From Chrysemys picta bellii (taxonomy: Eukaryota > Chordata > Testudines > Emydidae): a stretch of 64,000 nucleotides of DNA. Positions 13,181 through 25,200 of the stretch are shown one piece after another. The notes beneath the pieces are model-generated. The model did not search any database. It was given only the letters and a program-made list of their open reading frames with translations, and was not told the DNA's origin. The position numbers and the translations under genes were made by a program. Position 1 is the stretch's first letter. Each line of letters opens with the position of its first letter. The stretch covers positions 42,832,882 through 42,896,881 of the forward strand of contig NC_088792.1 in the NCBI RefSeq assembly GCF_011386835.1, read 5' to 3'.

Positions 13181-14581
13181 TGATCTGAAACTTGCTCAGA
13201 AAGGGACTCTCCTCATAACGTTTTTGTTTGTTTGTTTAAAATAGAGGTTGAATGGGCTCTCAACCGTGGAGTCTGAAGATGCCACTTGCGCTGCACTTTT
13301 GACTTTATATGGTTAACAGCAGCACTATGTGCAGCTGACATGGTCTGCCACCCAGTGGATCTTGGGCTTTATAAGGGATGTGCCGTGCCTCTCTGCAGAG
13401 CATCACAGAAAGTAAGCTTAGACAGCACGGCAGTGATCTCTAGAGGGTCTGATCACTTTCCTAAATAAATAGTCTCTTTCATTCCAACTTCTGATCCTAA
13501 CTGTGTTCCCTCAGAGTCCTCCAGAATGCTAACTAGTCACTGACAAACATTAGTTCATTGAACTTGCAGCCCCTTCATCATCCTGCAACAGCACGTACTC
13601 TTTCTGTAAACCTAGGTCTGCTCTTAGCTGTTCGTTTCCTTCCTAATGGAGCCTGACCACGAATCTTAATAACTTACTTCTGAGGGAGGGGACTCTCGGA
13701 AGAATACAGGTACTTCTCCCCCCAGCTAAAGTAAGAGTGATATTAATGCCACTGTATGTTTTCACTTGGGATGAGCTTAAAATATGAACCAGAACAAACT
13801 TCAGCCCTGTCTCCAAAACACCCCTTCCCCCACCCAAATAAACACAAACTATGTTAAAGATTCTGATGGATTTGGATCGGGAGACACCTTCTCTTTCACC
13901 CCTCAACAGCCCCATCACACTCTATGCTACCTATCCCATCCTGCACCCCACACTCAACCTTCTGTGGGATAGCACCGCTCTGGCACCCACTTTTTGCTGG
14001 CTTCCAAATGTGGGTATTTTTTAAAAATAAAGACGCTCATTGAGAAAAACTGAGAGCAAGTCTGGTTGCGGAAGTTAATTTTGTCTCTTTTCTCACCTCC
14101 CTCTTCTCCAACCCACAAAAATCAAAAGGAATTGTATATTTATTTAGTTTGTGGCTGTGCCCAAAATATACTCAGCATTTTCCATACAGAGGAAGATATT
14201 ACCCCTGCTATGCATAGGTTAAGTGTAGGAAGAAAAGGGTAACAACATGCCAGCAGAGTGATCACACAAATAATGGCACTTGGCTTATTGGTAACTTATA
14301 AGTTTGAAAAGTGTTGTCTTGAGGTTAATCACATTCAGCAACTACCAGACCTCTCCCTTCTTCCCTCATCTTCCTTCCCCCCAGCAATCTCCTGCTTCTG
14401 GGGTGTTTACACCTCTCCTTCTACGTAAATGAGCAGTTAACTGATAATAAGTTAGGAGAAAATATAATTCCCTGCTTTTATTGTAGGCGTAATGGAGGAA
14501 GTGAATGTAGAGGGGAGAAGTCTGAGAGGAAATGCCGAATAGAACATGGAGACCAACTATTCTGTGTATTGGAAAGACTGA
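13181..14581. other. Intergenic, no gene seen
   Basis: No gene, RNA or defined repeat recognised. Confidence 0.4.
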
Positions 14582-14867
14582 GGGCAGGTCTTCACTATGG
14601 GGGGGGTGTCGATTTAATATACGCAAATTCAGCTACGTGAATAGCGTAGCTGAATTCGACCTATCGGAGCCGACTTACCCCTCTGTGAGGACGGCGGCAA
14701 AATCGACCTCCGCAGCTCCCCGTCGACGGCGCTTACTCCCACCTCCGCTGGTGGAGTAAGAGCATCAATTCGGGGATCGATTGTCGCGTCCCAACGAGAC
14801 GCGATAATTCGATCCCCGAGAGATCGATTTCTACCCGCCGATTCAGGGGGGTAGTGTAGACCTAGCC
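14582..14867. mobile_element. Hairpin-rich Harbinger-type miniature element, copy 1
   Basis: 286 bp with terminal inverted repeats gggcaggtcttcacta on the left and, complemented, ggctaggtctacacta on the right. It is flanked by tga and tta, a weak 3-bp target. The interior has two clear hairpins: one around attcagctacg/cgtagctgaat at about 14,626-14,658 and one around cgggatcgat/atcgatcccg-type arms at about 14,770-14,820. Same family as 48,492-48,743 and 49,673-49,951. The end sequence also matches the left end of the larger Harbinger element at 59,109. Confidence 0.8.
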
Positions 14868-15983
14868 TTAGATTCAAGAGCACCTATGTCTTGGTGACAC
14901 AGGGAGCCCCCCAACGCCAGCTGGCAGAGGGCAGCCCATACCATAACTTTCATTGGTTCTGACACACTCATTGCCCCAACTCACTATTGTCATACTCTGT
15001 ATCTAAAAGGGATTGTGTAAGGTGCCATATGCAAACTCGTAAACATGCTGGTTGTTAATATTACTGGGTGATGTATGTACGGGCGGTGTTTAAAGAATTA
15101 CAGAGATGTGCTGGAAATATGTTCCTGGAGTGTGTTTAGCAGGCAGTGCCTAAGCCCACCCTGTCCTAGACAAAGGAGCGTTTTCCCCAGGCTTGACTGT
15201 GTCTCCAATATAAATTAAGCAAGATGTGACCAAAGACAATGAGAAGCATATTTACATACAAGGTAAACAAAGGCATCAGGAGAGCAAGTGCAGGAAGATG
15301 ACCACTTAACAGTCTTGACAGGGAGTGGAAACTGCACCCCCAGGAAGCCTTTCTGCCTTTTGAAACAGGGCCAATGAACTTTGGGAAGATATAAGCAGAG
15401 GCAAAAAGCCGTTTTGTCATCCATCACTGAGGGGCAATAGGGCACAGCACCCTCTGGGCCTATGAAAGTCGGGTCCCCTAGTCTGGAGCCAGGGATGCTG
15501 ATAGCTTCAAGTAAGGAAGGAAACTGCTTAGGCAAAGCTTGTAGCTTGCTAGAATTGTTTTAGTCACTGGAAAGCATGTTTTGTTTGTTTTATTTGTAAC
15601 CTTTCCTATCCCTTTCCTCTTACTTAAAATCAGTTAAACCATTGCTCTTTGTTGTAAAACTTGCTCTTGTTTTATCACAAAATCGTTTTGGTGCTGTGTA
15701 TTAAACCGAAGTGCGAGTCCTGAGCCAAACTAGCAGGCTGGTGTGTTCTGTCTCTCTGGAGGCACCGAGCTTCGGTTAGGGTCCAGTAAGGGGGACTGGA
15801 CATTGTAGGGGAGACAGTTTTGAGGTGGTTCTGAACAGGAAGGGCAGCTGGTATCACCCTGCAAGGAATAAGTAGGCTGTGTGAGACCATTGTGCTATGA
15901 GCAGGTTGCTGGTGTCAGGGCTTGGAGCCAAAGCAGCCCAGCACAGAAGCACCCAGGGTTATAGGGCAGGTGATGACACAGGG
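14868..15983. other. Intergenic, no gene seen
   Basis: No coding sequence supported. The block has the look of an interspersed, possibly LTR-derived repeat, but no paired ends were found. Confidence 0.4.
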
Positions 15984-16135
15984 TTTGTCTACACTGCAAT
16001 TAAAACCCCGCAGTTGGCCTGTGACAGCTGACTTGGGCTCACAGGGCTTGGGTTAAGGGACTATTTAAATGTAATGTAGACATCCGGGCTTGGGTGGGAG
16101 CCTGGACTTTAGGATCCTGTGAGGTGGGAGGAGAA
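15984..16135. repeat. Half of a Harbinger-type miniature element
   Basis: It begins cagggtttgtctacactgca, the same kind of end as 32,174 (cagggtatgtcttcaca), and runs through ccgcagttgg and gcttgggt words. It stops near 16,135 with no matching right end, where the decayed Gypsy remnant begins. The element is therefore truncated. Confidence 0.55.
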
Positions 16136-16139
16136 GCTA

Positions 16140-17080
16140 AGAGTATTTTTCTAGTTGCATGCATAATTGGTTTCTTTGTTTCATTTAACTCTCTTTTATA
16201 TATTGTATTCAATTTACCAATGCCAGTGAATAACTCTGTAAATAACTGTTCTATTTCCAGATCTGCAGAATCCTGAATAGTCTGAATTCTACCAATTAGA
16301 TTTAGTGCTAATATTTCTAAACCTAAAAGAGAAATACCTTACCCCTTAACTACTACAAATGTTATGTCTTCTAAATTATCATTAACTTCACAAATACCGA
16401 TAACAGGAATTCTTTCACCACTATAAGACTGTAAATTAGTATGCATTTGTTCTCTTACTACAGGTTCTACTTTTCTTCTGAAATTACCTTAGCTTGTGCA
16501 CCTGTATCTCTTGTATATGAAATAAATGCTCCATTACTAGATAGTGTAACTGTCCAATCCTTCTTGTAGCTCAGAATGACTGTTTCAAAATACCCAGAAA
16601 CAAATTTTCTTCATCTGTAACATCAACTCTGTATTTCTTATACAGTATCTTTTCTAAGACTTCTTTGAATTATGAACTAAATGCATGTTTCTAAGTTTTT
16701 TCAGACTTCTCTGTTTATAAACTTTGTGAAATGATTCTGTTTCTTGCAGATATGACAGGTTTGTTCATATGTTGGACATTGTCTAGGTTGGTGCCTCTTC
16801 CACATGTAGAACATTCTTATGCTTATATGTTTTAACTTCAGTACTTTCATCCTATTTCCCTCCATAGACTTGTTTTTTACTCTCTTATGTCTTTCTTAGT
16901 CACATCAGTTTGTTTTCTTTCTAAAATGTGCAATCATTTTGAATAAATTCATCAGTTTGGCAAATCCTCACTGCTTCTTCTAGATTTAGATCTGACTCTT
17001 CCAGCAGTCTTTGGGAAGATATCTTCTATACCCATCACAATTAGATTTCTTATCTAATTGATTCAGATTCTGGAAATCAC
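16140..17080 (-). pseudogene. Decayed Ty3/Gypsy gag-protease-preRT remnant
   Basis: No open frame survives, but translating the minus strand piecewise gives an ordered series of Gypsy motifs. Near 17,010-16,957 is gag-like RLLEESDLNLEEAVRICQ. At 16,815-16,727 is a double zinc knuckle (C-x2-C-G, then H-x4-C, then C-x2-C-x4-H) interrupted by one frame change. At 16,508-16,491 is the aspartic protease motif DTGAQA. At about 16,233-16,180 is an LFTGIGKLN segment typical of the stretch between protease and reverse transcriptase. At least three frame changes or stops separate the pieces. Protease here leads toward reverse transcriptase and no integrase is seen, so this is a different lineage from the intact element at 21.3-28.1 kb. 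The true ends are not visible. Confidence 0.75.
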
Positions 17081-17309
17081 ATGCCTGACTTCTTGTCTTT
17101 CACTTGCCTCCTCCCACTGTCAGCTCCTGCACCCTGGAGTTTCTACTCATTCTCTTAAAGCCACAGTAACAACACCGTGCTAATCATAAAATGGCAAAAA
17201 GAAGCAGCATACGGGGAAAAAACAGTCAGCAGGGGCATATCCTGTTTATGACTAAGATGCCAGACTAATTTCTTTTATATCAAGTAATTCAAGGAAAGAG
17301 ACAGCATCT

Positions 17310-18205
17310 TCCACCCAGGGGACAAGCTGACAGCCTGGGGGGAGAAGTAGATACGCTGGTGTGTAGGGATAGGTTCCAGAGTGATCTAAACAAATTGGAG
17401 GATTGGGCCAAAAGAAATCTGATGAGGTTCATCTAGGACAAGTGCAGAGTCCTGCACTTAGGACGGAAGAATCCCATGCACTGCTACAGGCTGGGGACTG
17501 ACTGGCTAAACAGCAGTTCTGCAGAAAAGGACCTGGGGATTACAGTGGACGAGAAGCTGGATTTGAGTCAGCAGTGTGCCCTTGTTGCCAAGAAGGCCAG
17601 CGGCATATTGGGCTATATTAGTAGGAGCATTGCCAGCAGATTGAAGGAAGTGATTATTCCTATTTATTCGACACTGGTGAGGCCACACCTGGAGTATTGT
17701 GTCCAGTTTTGGTCCCCTCACTACAGATGGGATGTGGACAAACTGGAGAGAGTCCAGCAGAGGGCAACGAAAATGATTAGAGGGCTGGGGCACACGACTT
17801 CCGAGGAGAGGCTGATGGAATTGGGGTTATTTAGTCTGCAGAAGAGAAGAGTGAGGGGGGATTTGATAGCAGTCTTCAACTACCTGAAAGGGGGTTCCAA
17901 AGAGGATGGAGCTAGGCTCTTCTCAGTGGTGGCAGATGACAGAACAAGAAGCAATGATCTCAAGTTGCAGGTGGGAGGTCTAGGTTGGATATTAGGAAAC
18001 ACTATTTCACTCAGAGGGTGGTGAAGCACTGGAAGGGGGTACCTAGGGAGGTGGTGGAATCTCCATCCTTAGAGGTTTTTAAGGCCTGGCTTGACAAAGC
18101 CCTGGCTGGGATGATTTAGTTGGTGTTGGTCCTGCTTTGAGCAGGCTGTTGGACTAGATGAGCTCCTGAGGTCTCTTCCAACCCTAATCTTCTATGATTC
18201 TATGA
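17310..18205 (+). mobile_element. CR1 LINE, 5'-truncated 3' end
   Basis: It begins inside the reverse transcriptase coding region and runs through the 3' UTR to the CR1-style terminal repeat tctatgattctatga. The typical tail words ttggactagatgagctcctgag and ggtctcttcc precede the end. The 5' truncation point is approximate. This is the longest and best preserved CR1 piece in the window. Confidence 0.92.
17476..18024 (+). pseudogene. CR1 ORF2 C-terminal fragment
   Basis: A 182-codon open fragment of the C-terminal part of CR1 reverse transcriptase ORF2. Recognisable segments are EKDLGITVDEKLD near residue 20, RPHLEYCVQFWSPHY near residue 70, and DKLERVQQRATKMIRG near residue 88. It lacks the catalytic FADD-type motif and all of the endonuclease, so it cannot act alone. 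The frame shifts away from the CR1 consensus near residue 160. The first ATG is just the first in frame and is not a true start. Confidence 0.85.
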
Positions 18206-18918
18206 CTTGTCTTATGAATGGTAGCTCACAGCTAACCTGGCTGTAAATCGCTGAAAGGACTGTAAGAGAAAAACAGAGTTCTCACTCTCTTTGGTTGGGT
18301 GCAGCAAAGTCAGATGCTTTATTCTCAAGCAATTGCATGGAGGGAGAGAGTGTACTAGGACACAGGGTTTCCCCCTCCTAGGCAGGTCTCTCTCTAGGTA
18401 AACAATTACAGCAAGCATTTATACCTTTTGTTACATAGAATAATGAGCAACAGCTGCATTTTGTTTATACATAGGTCATCCTGATATCTTATTTTTCACA
18501 TCTATTTAGACTTTAGTCTACATTCCATATTTATCTACACAAGGTCGCAACAACTTCTCTCACAGTTCTTTCCCACTCACCTCACACAATCCTCACTTCT
18601 ACAAATCTCGTGTTATTAGGGTTACAGCTAGCCTGACTCTTGCTCACAGAAGAGACTGTATGCATTGAAATCCCCTTCAAATCCCTGTCAGTTCGTACTC
18701 TACTTCCACAGGCCTGTTGGTGAACATTGATCTACAAGTTATAAAAGTATCTAGTTAAATAAGTTTAGGTTCTAGAATGCATGTTATGATTTTATTTTAT
18801 ATGTAACCATTTGTTTTCAATACTTCTAGCTATTATTAGAATCTTTCTTTTGTTAAAAAAACTACCACTTGATTTCACTACAAATTTATTTAGGTGCTCT
18901 GTGTTAAGCAGAGTGGTA
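18206..18918. other. Intergenic, no gene seen
   Basis: No recognisable gene or repeat boundary. Confidence 0.4.
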
Positions 18919-19325
18919 ATCTAAAGCAGTGGCTCTCAACCTTTCCAGACTACTGTACCCCTTTCAGGAGTCTGATTTGTCTTTCATACCCTCAAGTTTT
19001 ACCTCACTTAAAAACTACTTGCTTACAAAATCAGACATAAAAATACAAAAGTGTCAGAGCGCACTATTACTGAAAAATCCCTTATATTTTCACCACATCA
19101 TTATAAAATAAATCAATTGGAATATAAATATTGTACTTACATTTCAGTGTATAGTATATAGAGCAATATAAACATGAAATTTTAGTTTGTACTGACTTCT
19201 CTAGTGCTGCTTATGTAGCCTGTTGTAAAACTAAGCAAATATCTAGATGTTGATGTATCCCTTGGAAGACTTCTGTGTACCCCCAGGGGTACACAAACCT
19301 CTGGATGAAAACCACTGATCTAAGG
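18919..19325. mobile_element. Non-autonomous hAT element
   Basis: The element proper is 18,927-19,317 (391 bp). The left end cagtggctctcaacc pairs with the right end ggatgaaaaccactg. The flanking 8-mers atctaaag and atctaagg differ at one position, as expected for an aged 8-bp hAT target duplication. The interior is A/T-rich with no transposase. Confidence 0.85.
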
Positions 19326-19790
19326 TGTAACTGGTAAGTTGGGATGTTCTGTTCCTTTGAAAGTAACAGATCTGTGGACAGGGACTGGATACTCCAGAGA
19401 GAGGCTCAGAGGGCTTGCGGGTTGGAGTGTGTCTATCGCTAATCTGTAAAGAGAGAGTGGGGCCTGTGGAGGCCTGAAGGGGAGTGCTTGTGTTGCCTGT
19501 GACCAGTGGAGTTGCGGAGCTGACCCCTGGCAGGCACAGACAAGGCTCCTCATGCTAAGGGTAGGTGATAATCAAGTGCCTCCCAGTCGTGGGTACCTGG
19601 GAAGCATCACAAATTTATTTGAATTTGAACAGGACACTGGCATTAACATCACTTCAAAAAGGGCCATGGCCGGCCTGGCCCCGCACACCCTCCCCAACCC
19701 ATTTATTTATCTGCTCTGGCTGTCAGGCTCTGGGATCTGTGTGAAGTTGGGGTTGGAGGAGCCTTGCGCTGCCACAAATTCCTGCTTGAT
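19326..19790. other. Intergenic, no gene seen
   Basis: No gene recognised. The flanks of the palindrome at 19,791 may belong to the same repeat, but I cannot define it. Confidence 0.4.
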
Positions 19791-19969
19791 GCAACAGAGA
19801 GTCCTGTGGCACCTTTAAAACTAACAGATGTATTGGAGCATAAGCTTTCGTGGGTGAATACCCACTTCTTCGGATGCATCATGCATGCGACGAAGTGGGC
19901 ATTGACCCACGAAAGCTTATGCTCCAATACATCTGTTAGTCTTAAAGGTGCCACAGGACTCTCTGTTGC
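19791..19969. repeat. Palindrome with 89-bp arms and almost no loop
   Basis: The left arm starts gcaacagagagtcctgtggc and the right arm ends with its reverse complement. The symmetry centre is at 19,880 within catcatgcatg. By eye the arms differ at roughly six to eight positions, most of them near the centre. The arms contain gcataagctttcgtggg and its complement. Inverted terminal repeats of this kind occur in Penelope-like elements, but no coding sequence is attached here and the class is not established. Confidence 0.85.
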
Positions 19970-21278
19970 TTTTTACAGATCCAGACTAACACGGCTACCC
20001 CTCTGATACTTGACTGCTTGATGCAGGCCCCATTCCCTGGGCTAGGCTGGCAGAGCCCATTATGCCCCTGGCCGCCCTCACAGGGGTATTTCATGTTTGT
20101 AAGCCTTGGAAGCAAAGCATTTTTATTACACACCAACCTAAAGCTGCATGACTTCAGACTAGCCCCTCTCCTAATGTGAAATAACTCTACAGAAGCCCTT
20201 TGTCTTTTCTCCTGACACCAGCCTACTTTCTTTCTTATCCACAGTTACTGCCAAAACCTGTTCAGGAAATATAAGCTTTTGGCACCTTGTGACCCCCTTT
20301 AGTTCACCACAAACTGAATCATGCTGTACAGTTCAGCTGAGTAATAAAATATAATCTGATTGGCGGGAGGTATTAGAGTGGGCCACATCATTACAGATCC
20401 TTTTTTAACCCAGTTTAACAAGTTGCTCCTGAGAAGTTATTTATTCTAGCTGTCAACATACTGTTGTTGAGATGCCAGCGATCAAATCTCTTTTAGATCC
20501 CAATCCTATTCTTCTCACTCCTACCTCACGAATTTGCGCCTCATAGAAGCAATCTCACTTTTCGTCAGCAAAGTGACTTGTTGGAGATTTATCATTTGTT
20601 GAAAGACACAACAATGCATTTTTGGTAATATCAACAGCAGCTATTAGCATGAAATAAATATAGAATAAATAGCAGACATGTTTGAATCACGGGGCGATGA
20701 AACACATGAATTGTTGCTGTGTTGAGCACCTTGTAACCCCCATTTAAAACGAAAACATATTTCACAATTGTGAAAATCCACCAGCACATTTCAAGGAATG
20801 ATGTCACAGCAGCGAATTATAACACTGACACTCATGCTCTTATAGTGGCTCTGAACTGCTGGTTGAGAGCCAGAGTGAGCTCTGTTATCAAGTACGAACT
20901 GTTATTTTATTGTGCCCTATTGGTGTTGGGAATGGTGAGGTTTAACAAGCACACAGAAAACTAAAGGGGGTGGAGGGGAAAACTCTACTGTCTGATGTCC
21001 GTCAGATAGGTTCCATGTCAAAATGTACAGTCCTCTTACTTCAGTCCCAGAGGCTCTCGTCCCTAAAGGTTTGTCTGCTGCATTCCATCATGGTCTGGTG
21101 TTCTCTCCCTGGTGACTGACTGCCAGATCAGGGAAGGGCACCATCTGACTGGGCCTTCTCCAGGAGCTGGTGGCTATGCACCCCTTGTAGGGGGAAGATC
21201 TGATTTGGCTAGGCAAGGTGCAGAAAATATGTGGTGTTTTTAGTTTAGCTGATGGAAAAAATTAAAAAAAAAAACTCC
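19970..21278. other. Intergenic, no gene seen
   Basis: No gene recognised. 20,400-20,900 is A/T-rich unique-looking DNA with no repeat signature. Confidence 0.4.
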
Positions 21279-21283
21279 CCCTA
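21279..21283. repeat. Left target-site duplication of the Gypsy element
   Basis: The 5-mer cccta directly precedes the left LTR and recurs directly after the right LTR at 28,092-28,096. A 5-bp duplication is usual for Gypsy integrases. Confidence 0.88.
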
Positions 21284-22096
21284 TGTGACAGGGTCAGTAG
21301 CTCAGCGCTGCGGTGCCTCCTCCTGGTCGTCTCGGGGAATTAGTTTTAGCCAGAAGAGCATCCTCTTTGGGTGGCGTCCCGCCTGTCGTCTCGCCTTCGT
21401 TGGGTGCGCGGGTTCGCGCTGCTCTCCACGTACGGTGTCCGCTTCCGGAGCACTGCCCTCCGACAATGTTCCCTGGTCCATTCACACCCCCTTCCGGGGG
21501 GGGTGGTTAAACAACAGCCCCACCCCTCAAGTCCGATCCTCAGAGTCCAGGACCCGGTGTGGTTCTGACCGGCCGCTCCCTGCGGCCCGTGGCTGTGCGT
21601 GGGACAGCACAGCAAACAAAGGGGGAAAAAGGGGGGGGGGGGGACTCAGGCCCGCCCACTACTCTGAGTCCCGGTCCAGAGGCCCTCGTGTGACAGTCTC
21701 ACTGTCTTCCTTCTCCTTCCTCCTCTGACTATCCCTCTGGACCGCTTCCCCAACAGCCCTTCGCTACGCTAGGCCTCCTCCTCCCGGGCCTGCCGCCTAG
21801 CAGGCTATGGAGTAGGGCCTTCTCCCACTCTCTCAGGCTGGCCTGCACTGCGCTGTCCGTGGTGCTGGCCTCCCAGCCCTGGAGATAGACCTTCCCCTCT
21901 GAAGGTCTGGGACAGACTGACTGCTCCTGCTCTGGGCAGCCTTTTATATGGCTAAGCCGGGCCCTGATTGGCTGGCTCCAATCAGCCTTCTTATTGGCTC
22001 CCAGTAAGCCCTCTCCTGATTGGCCGCGCGTCTACGCAGGCGCCTAGGCCTGCTGCAGCCCAGTCTCTCTAGGTGTGGGGTAATCGCCCCACCACA
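21284..22096 (-). repeat. 3' LTR of the Gypsy element
   Basis: 813 bp, beginning tgtgacaggg and ending ccaccaca on the plus strand (TG...CA ends). It is nearly identical to the right LTR. I count three substitutions (ggtgtcc/ggcgtcc, ctcaagtcc/ctcgagtcc, cccgccc/cccaccc) and length differences only in two G runs. The rest, including the TATA and CCAAT region, is the same. Confidence 0.95.
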
Positions 22097-22098
22097 CA

Positions 22099-22110
22099 CC
22101 CTCCCCCTTA
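22099..22110 (-). other. Polypurine tract
   Basis: On the minus strand this reads taagggggaggg, 2 bases upstream of the 3' LTR. This is the expected position and composition for the plus-strand DNA primer in LTR retrotransposon reverse transcription. Confidence 0.85.
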
Positions 22111-22226
22111 AGAACCCTCCCGGGGGGGGGGTATCCTAACCGGCCTAATGGCCTAGAGCACGGAAAGCAACCTTTGTCCCGCAGCGGCTCGGCTTACCGG
22201 CTCAAAGTCTAGAAACTTAGCCCTTG

Positions 22227-25200
22227 TCACTGGGCCTTATGGCCTACTGGCCCCAAAGTCCCGGAAATTAGTCCTTGCCAACGGGCAACCCGGCTTATCC
22301 ACCGTCTCAGCGGGGGGGGTCCCACCGAAACACGCTGAGGCTTACCGGGTCCGACGTACCAGTCCGTCTCTTCCCTTAAGCTGCCTCCTATCTGTTCCGC
22401 TGCTGGAGTGTCCCACGGGTCTCCTGATTCTCCACGGGTCTCGTGGTTCACCGCCTCGGCTGGTCCCTCCCACAGTGAGGCTCCCTCTCGACCTGGAGAA
22501 GTCGCAGTCCTCGGCGGTTCCAGGAGTGTGGGCTGGTCCTCCACCAGGGCTTCCCGCAAGGGTTCTCCTCCCACGGCCGCCTGCCTAGGCTGGGGTATGT
22601 TCCCTCCTCTCGCACTCTCTGTGCATTTGAGACACACCCCGTACAAGCGTGACGGATCCTCTGCCGTCAGGGCTAACTGTTCAGGGCCTCGGCAGTTGGA
22701 TGGGAGCTTGACTGCCCCCTTGCAGACCACCCCCTGCGCTAAGGATCCCCCTCCTTGACCCGATTCTTCACCCTCCTCCCCTAGCCTGGAGAAGAAATCG
22801 GCGTTAGTATGGGCCTTACCCGGTCGGTGGAGCACCTGGAAGTCGTAAGGCTGGAGGGCAAGGTACCACCGCATAATTCTCGCGTTCGTGTCTTTCATGC
22901 TGTGGATCCATCGCAAAGGGGCGTGATCTGTGATTAATTTAAAACTATTCCCTAGCAGATAGTAACGGAGGGCGTCGATAGCCCACCGTACCGCCAGGGC
23001 CTCTTTCTCTATTGTTGAGAAGTGTCTTTCTCGGGGGAACAGCTTCCGACTTAAATACAGTACCGGGTGTTCCTCCCCGTCTACTTCCTGGGAGAGTACT
23101 GCGCCTAGGCCGACTTCCGAAGCGTCGGTTTGTAGTATAAACTCCTTCGTGAAGTCGGGATGTCGTAGTACTGGTTCTTGAGTGAGCCGTTCCTTGAGTG
23201 TGTTAAAGGCTCGCTCGCATTGCGTAGTCCACTGTACCTGTCGAGGTTGGGAGTTCTTCGTTAGGTCTGACAGGGGGGCAGCTATAGATGCGAAGTCTGG
23301 TACAAAACGACGATAGTACCCAGCTAATCCCAAAAACTGACGCACTTGCTTCTTCGTCGTAGGGGTGGGTACATCTCTGAGGGCTTGTACCTTGCTAATC
23401 AGGGGTGTTAGTTTCCCCCCTCCTACCGTGTATCCCAGGTAGGTCACTTCTTCTTGGCCTAAATGACATTTCGCCGGGTTAGGTGTTAGGCCGGCCGCTC
23501 TGAGGGCTTGTAGTACTGCTGCCAGGTGGTGTAAATGGCTCTCCCAGTCAAGGCTATAAACCACGATATCATCTATGTACGCCGCCGCGTATTGGTCGTG
23601 GGGCTGGAGGACCTTGTTCATCAGGCGCTGAAATGTGGCTGCCGCTCCATGTAACCCGAACGGCATGGTTACAAACTGGAAGAGGCCGAAAGGCGTAGGG
23701 AAGGCCGTCTTCGCTCGGGAGTTTGGCGTCAGTGGGATCTGCCAATATCCTTTAGTCAAATCTAAAGTTGACAGGTACTTGGCTCCTCCGAGGCGCTCTA
23801 ACAGTTCATCCACTCTCGGCATTGGATAGGCATCAAAACGGGAGATAGCGTTGACCTTCCTGAAATCGATGCAAAACCGAGTCGTCCTGTCTGGTTTTGG
23901 CACTAGGACGATAGGGCTTCGCCACTCGCTCGTTGACTCCTCTACCACTCCCATCTCTAACATCGTCTCTACCTCCCGTCGCACTGTATCCCACATTTTC
24001 TTGGGCAGCGGCCGGTGGTTATCCGTCACCCTCTTCCCGGGGTCGGTGGCGATATGATGACTCATTAAAGTCGTCCGGCCCGGGCGGGCCGATAAAACGT
24101 CCGGAAACTTCTCTACCACCCGTTGTAGTTGCCCCCTTTGTCTAGGGCTGAGGCCTGACCCCAGCATGGCCGGGCCGGGGTCGGGAAGGTCCCCTGCTAG
24201 GGGTCCAAGTTCCGAATCTGGGGTGGACGGGCCAATGAACATGGCTTCCCGGGTTTTCCAGGCTTTGAGAAGGTTAACGTGATAAATGCGGGTCTCTTTC
24301 CGTCGACCAGGTAGTCTGACCTCGTAATCGACTGGTCCCACTCGTCGGATCACTTCATAGGGACCCTGCCATTTGGCCAGGAGCTTCGACTCGGAAGAGG
24401 GCAGTAAAAGCAGCACCCGATCGCCTGGGGCGAACTTCCTCCCTCTAGCCCCTCGATTATAGAGGCGCTCCTGACCGGCCTGGGCCCGTTCCAGGTTTTC
24501 ACGGGCGAAGGCCCCTAATGTTTGGAGTCGCTCCCGGAGTTGTAGTACGTATTGTGTGGTCCCAAGGACCCGCGTTTCCTGTGTTTCCCACTCCTCTTTC
24601 AGGAGGTCCAGTATTCCTCTGGGCTGCCTGCCATATAGGAGCTCGAAAGGCGAGAACCCCGTCGAGGCCTGTGGTACCTCTCTTATTGCAAACAGTAGGG
24701 CCGGTAACAAGGTGTCCCAATGTGAGGGGTCCTCCTCCACAAACTTCCGCAACATGGCTTTTAGCGTACCGTTGAACCGCTCTACCAAGCCATCGGTCTG
24801 CGGGTGGTACACCGATGTCCGGAGGGTCCGGATATGGAGGAGGCGACATAGCTCGGCTATTAACTTGGAGGACACATTGGTGCCCTGGTCCGTCAATATT
24901 TCCCCGGGTATCCCAACCCGGGCGAAAATCTTTACCAGTTCACCCGCAATGGTCGGTGCTGTCGCTGTCTTTAGGGGAACGGCTTCGGGGTAGCGTGTTG
25001 CGTAGTCCACGACTACTAGTATAAAGCGGTTCCCTGTCTTGCTTCGCTCAAGGGGGCCGACGAGGTCCATCCCGATCCGTTCAAAGGGTATCCCCACGAC
25101 TGGCATGGGTATCAGGGGTGCAGGAGCTACCCCTTTCTGTCCGGCTCGCTGGCATTCTGGGCACGAGGCGCAAAAGTCTGCCACTTCCCGGTGGATGCCT

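Noticed and set aside
22097..22226. Possible env or extra gene between pol and the 3' LTR
   Set aside because: Only about 130 bp remain and nothing is open there. The element has no env.
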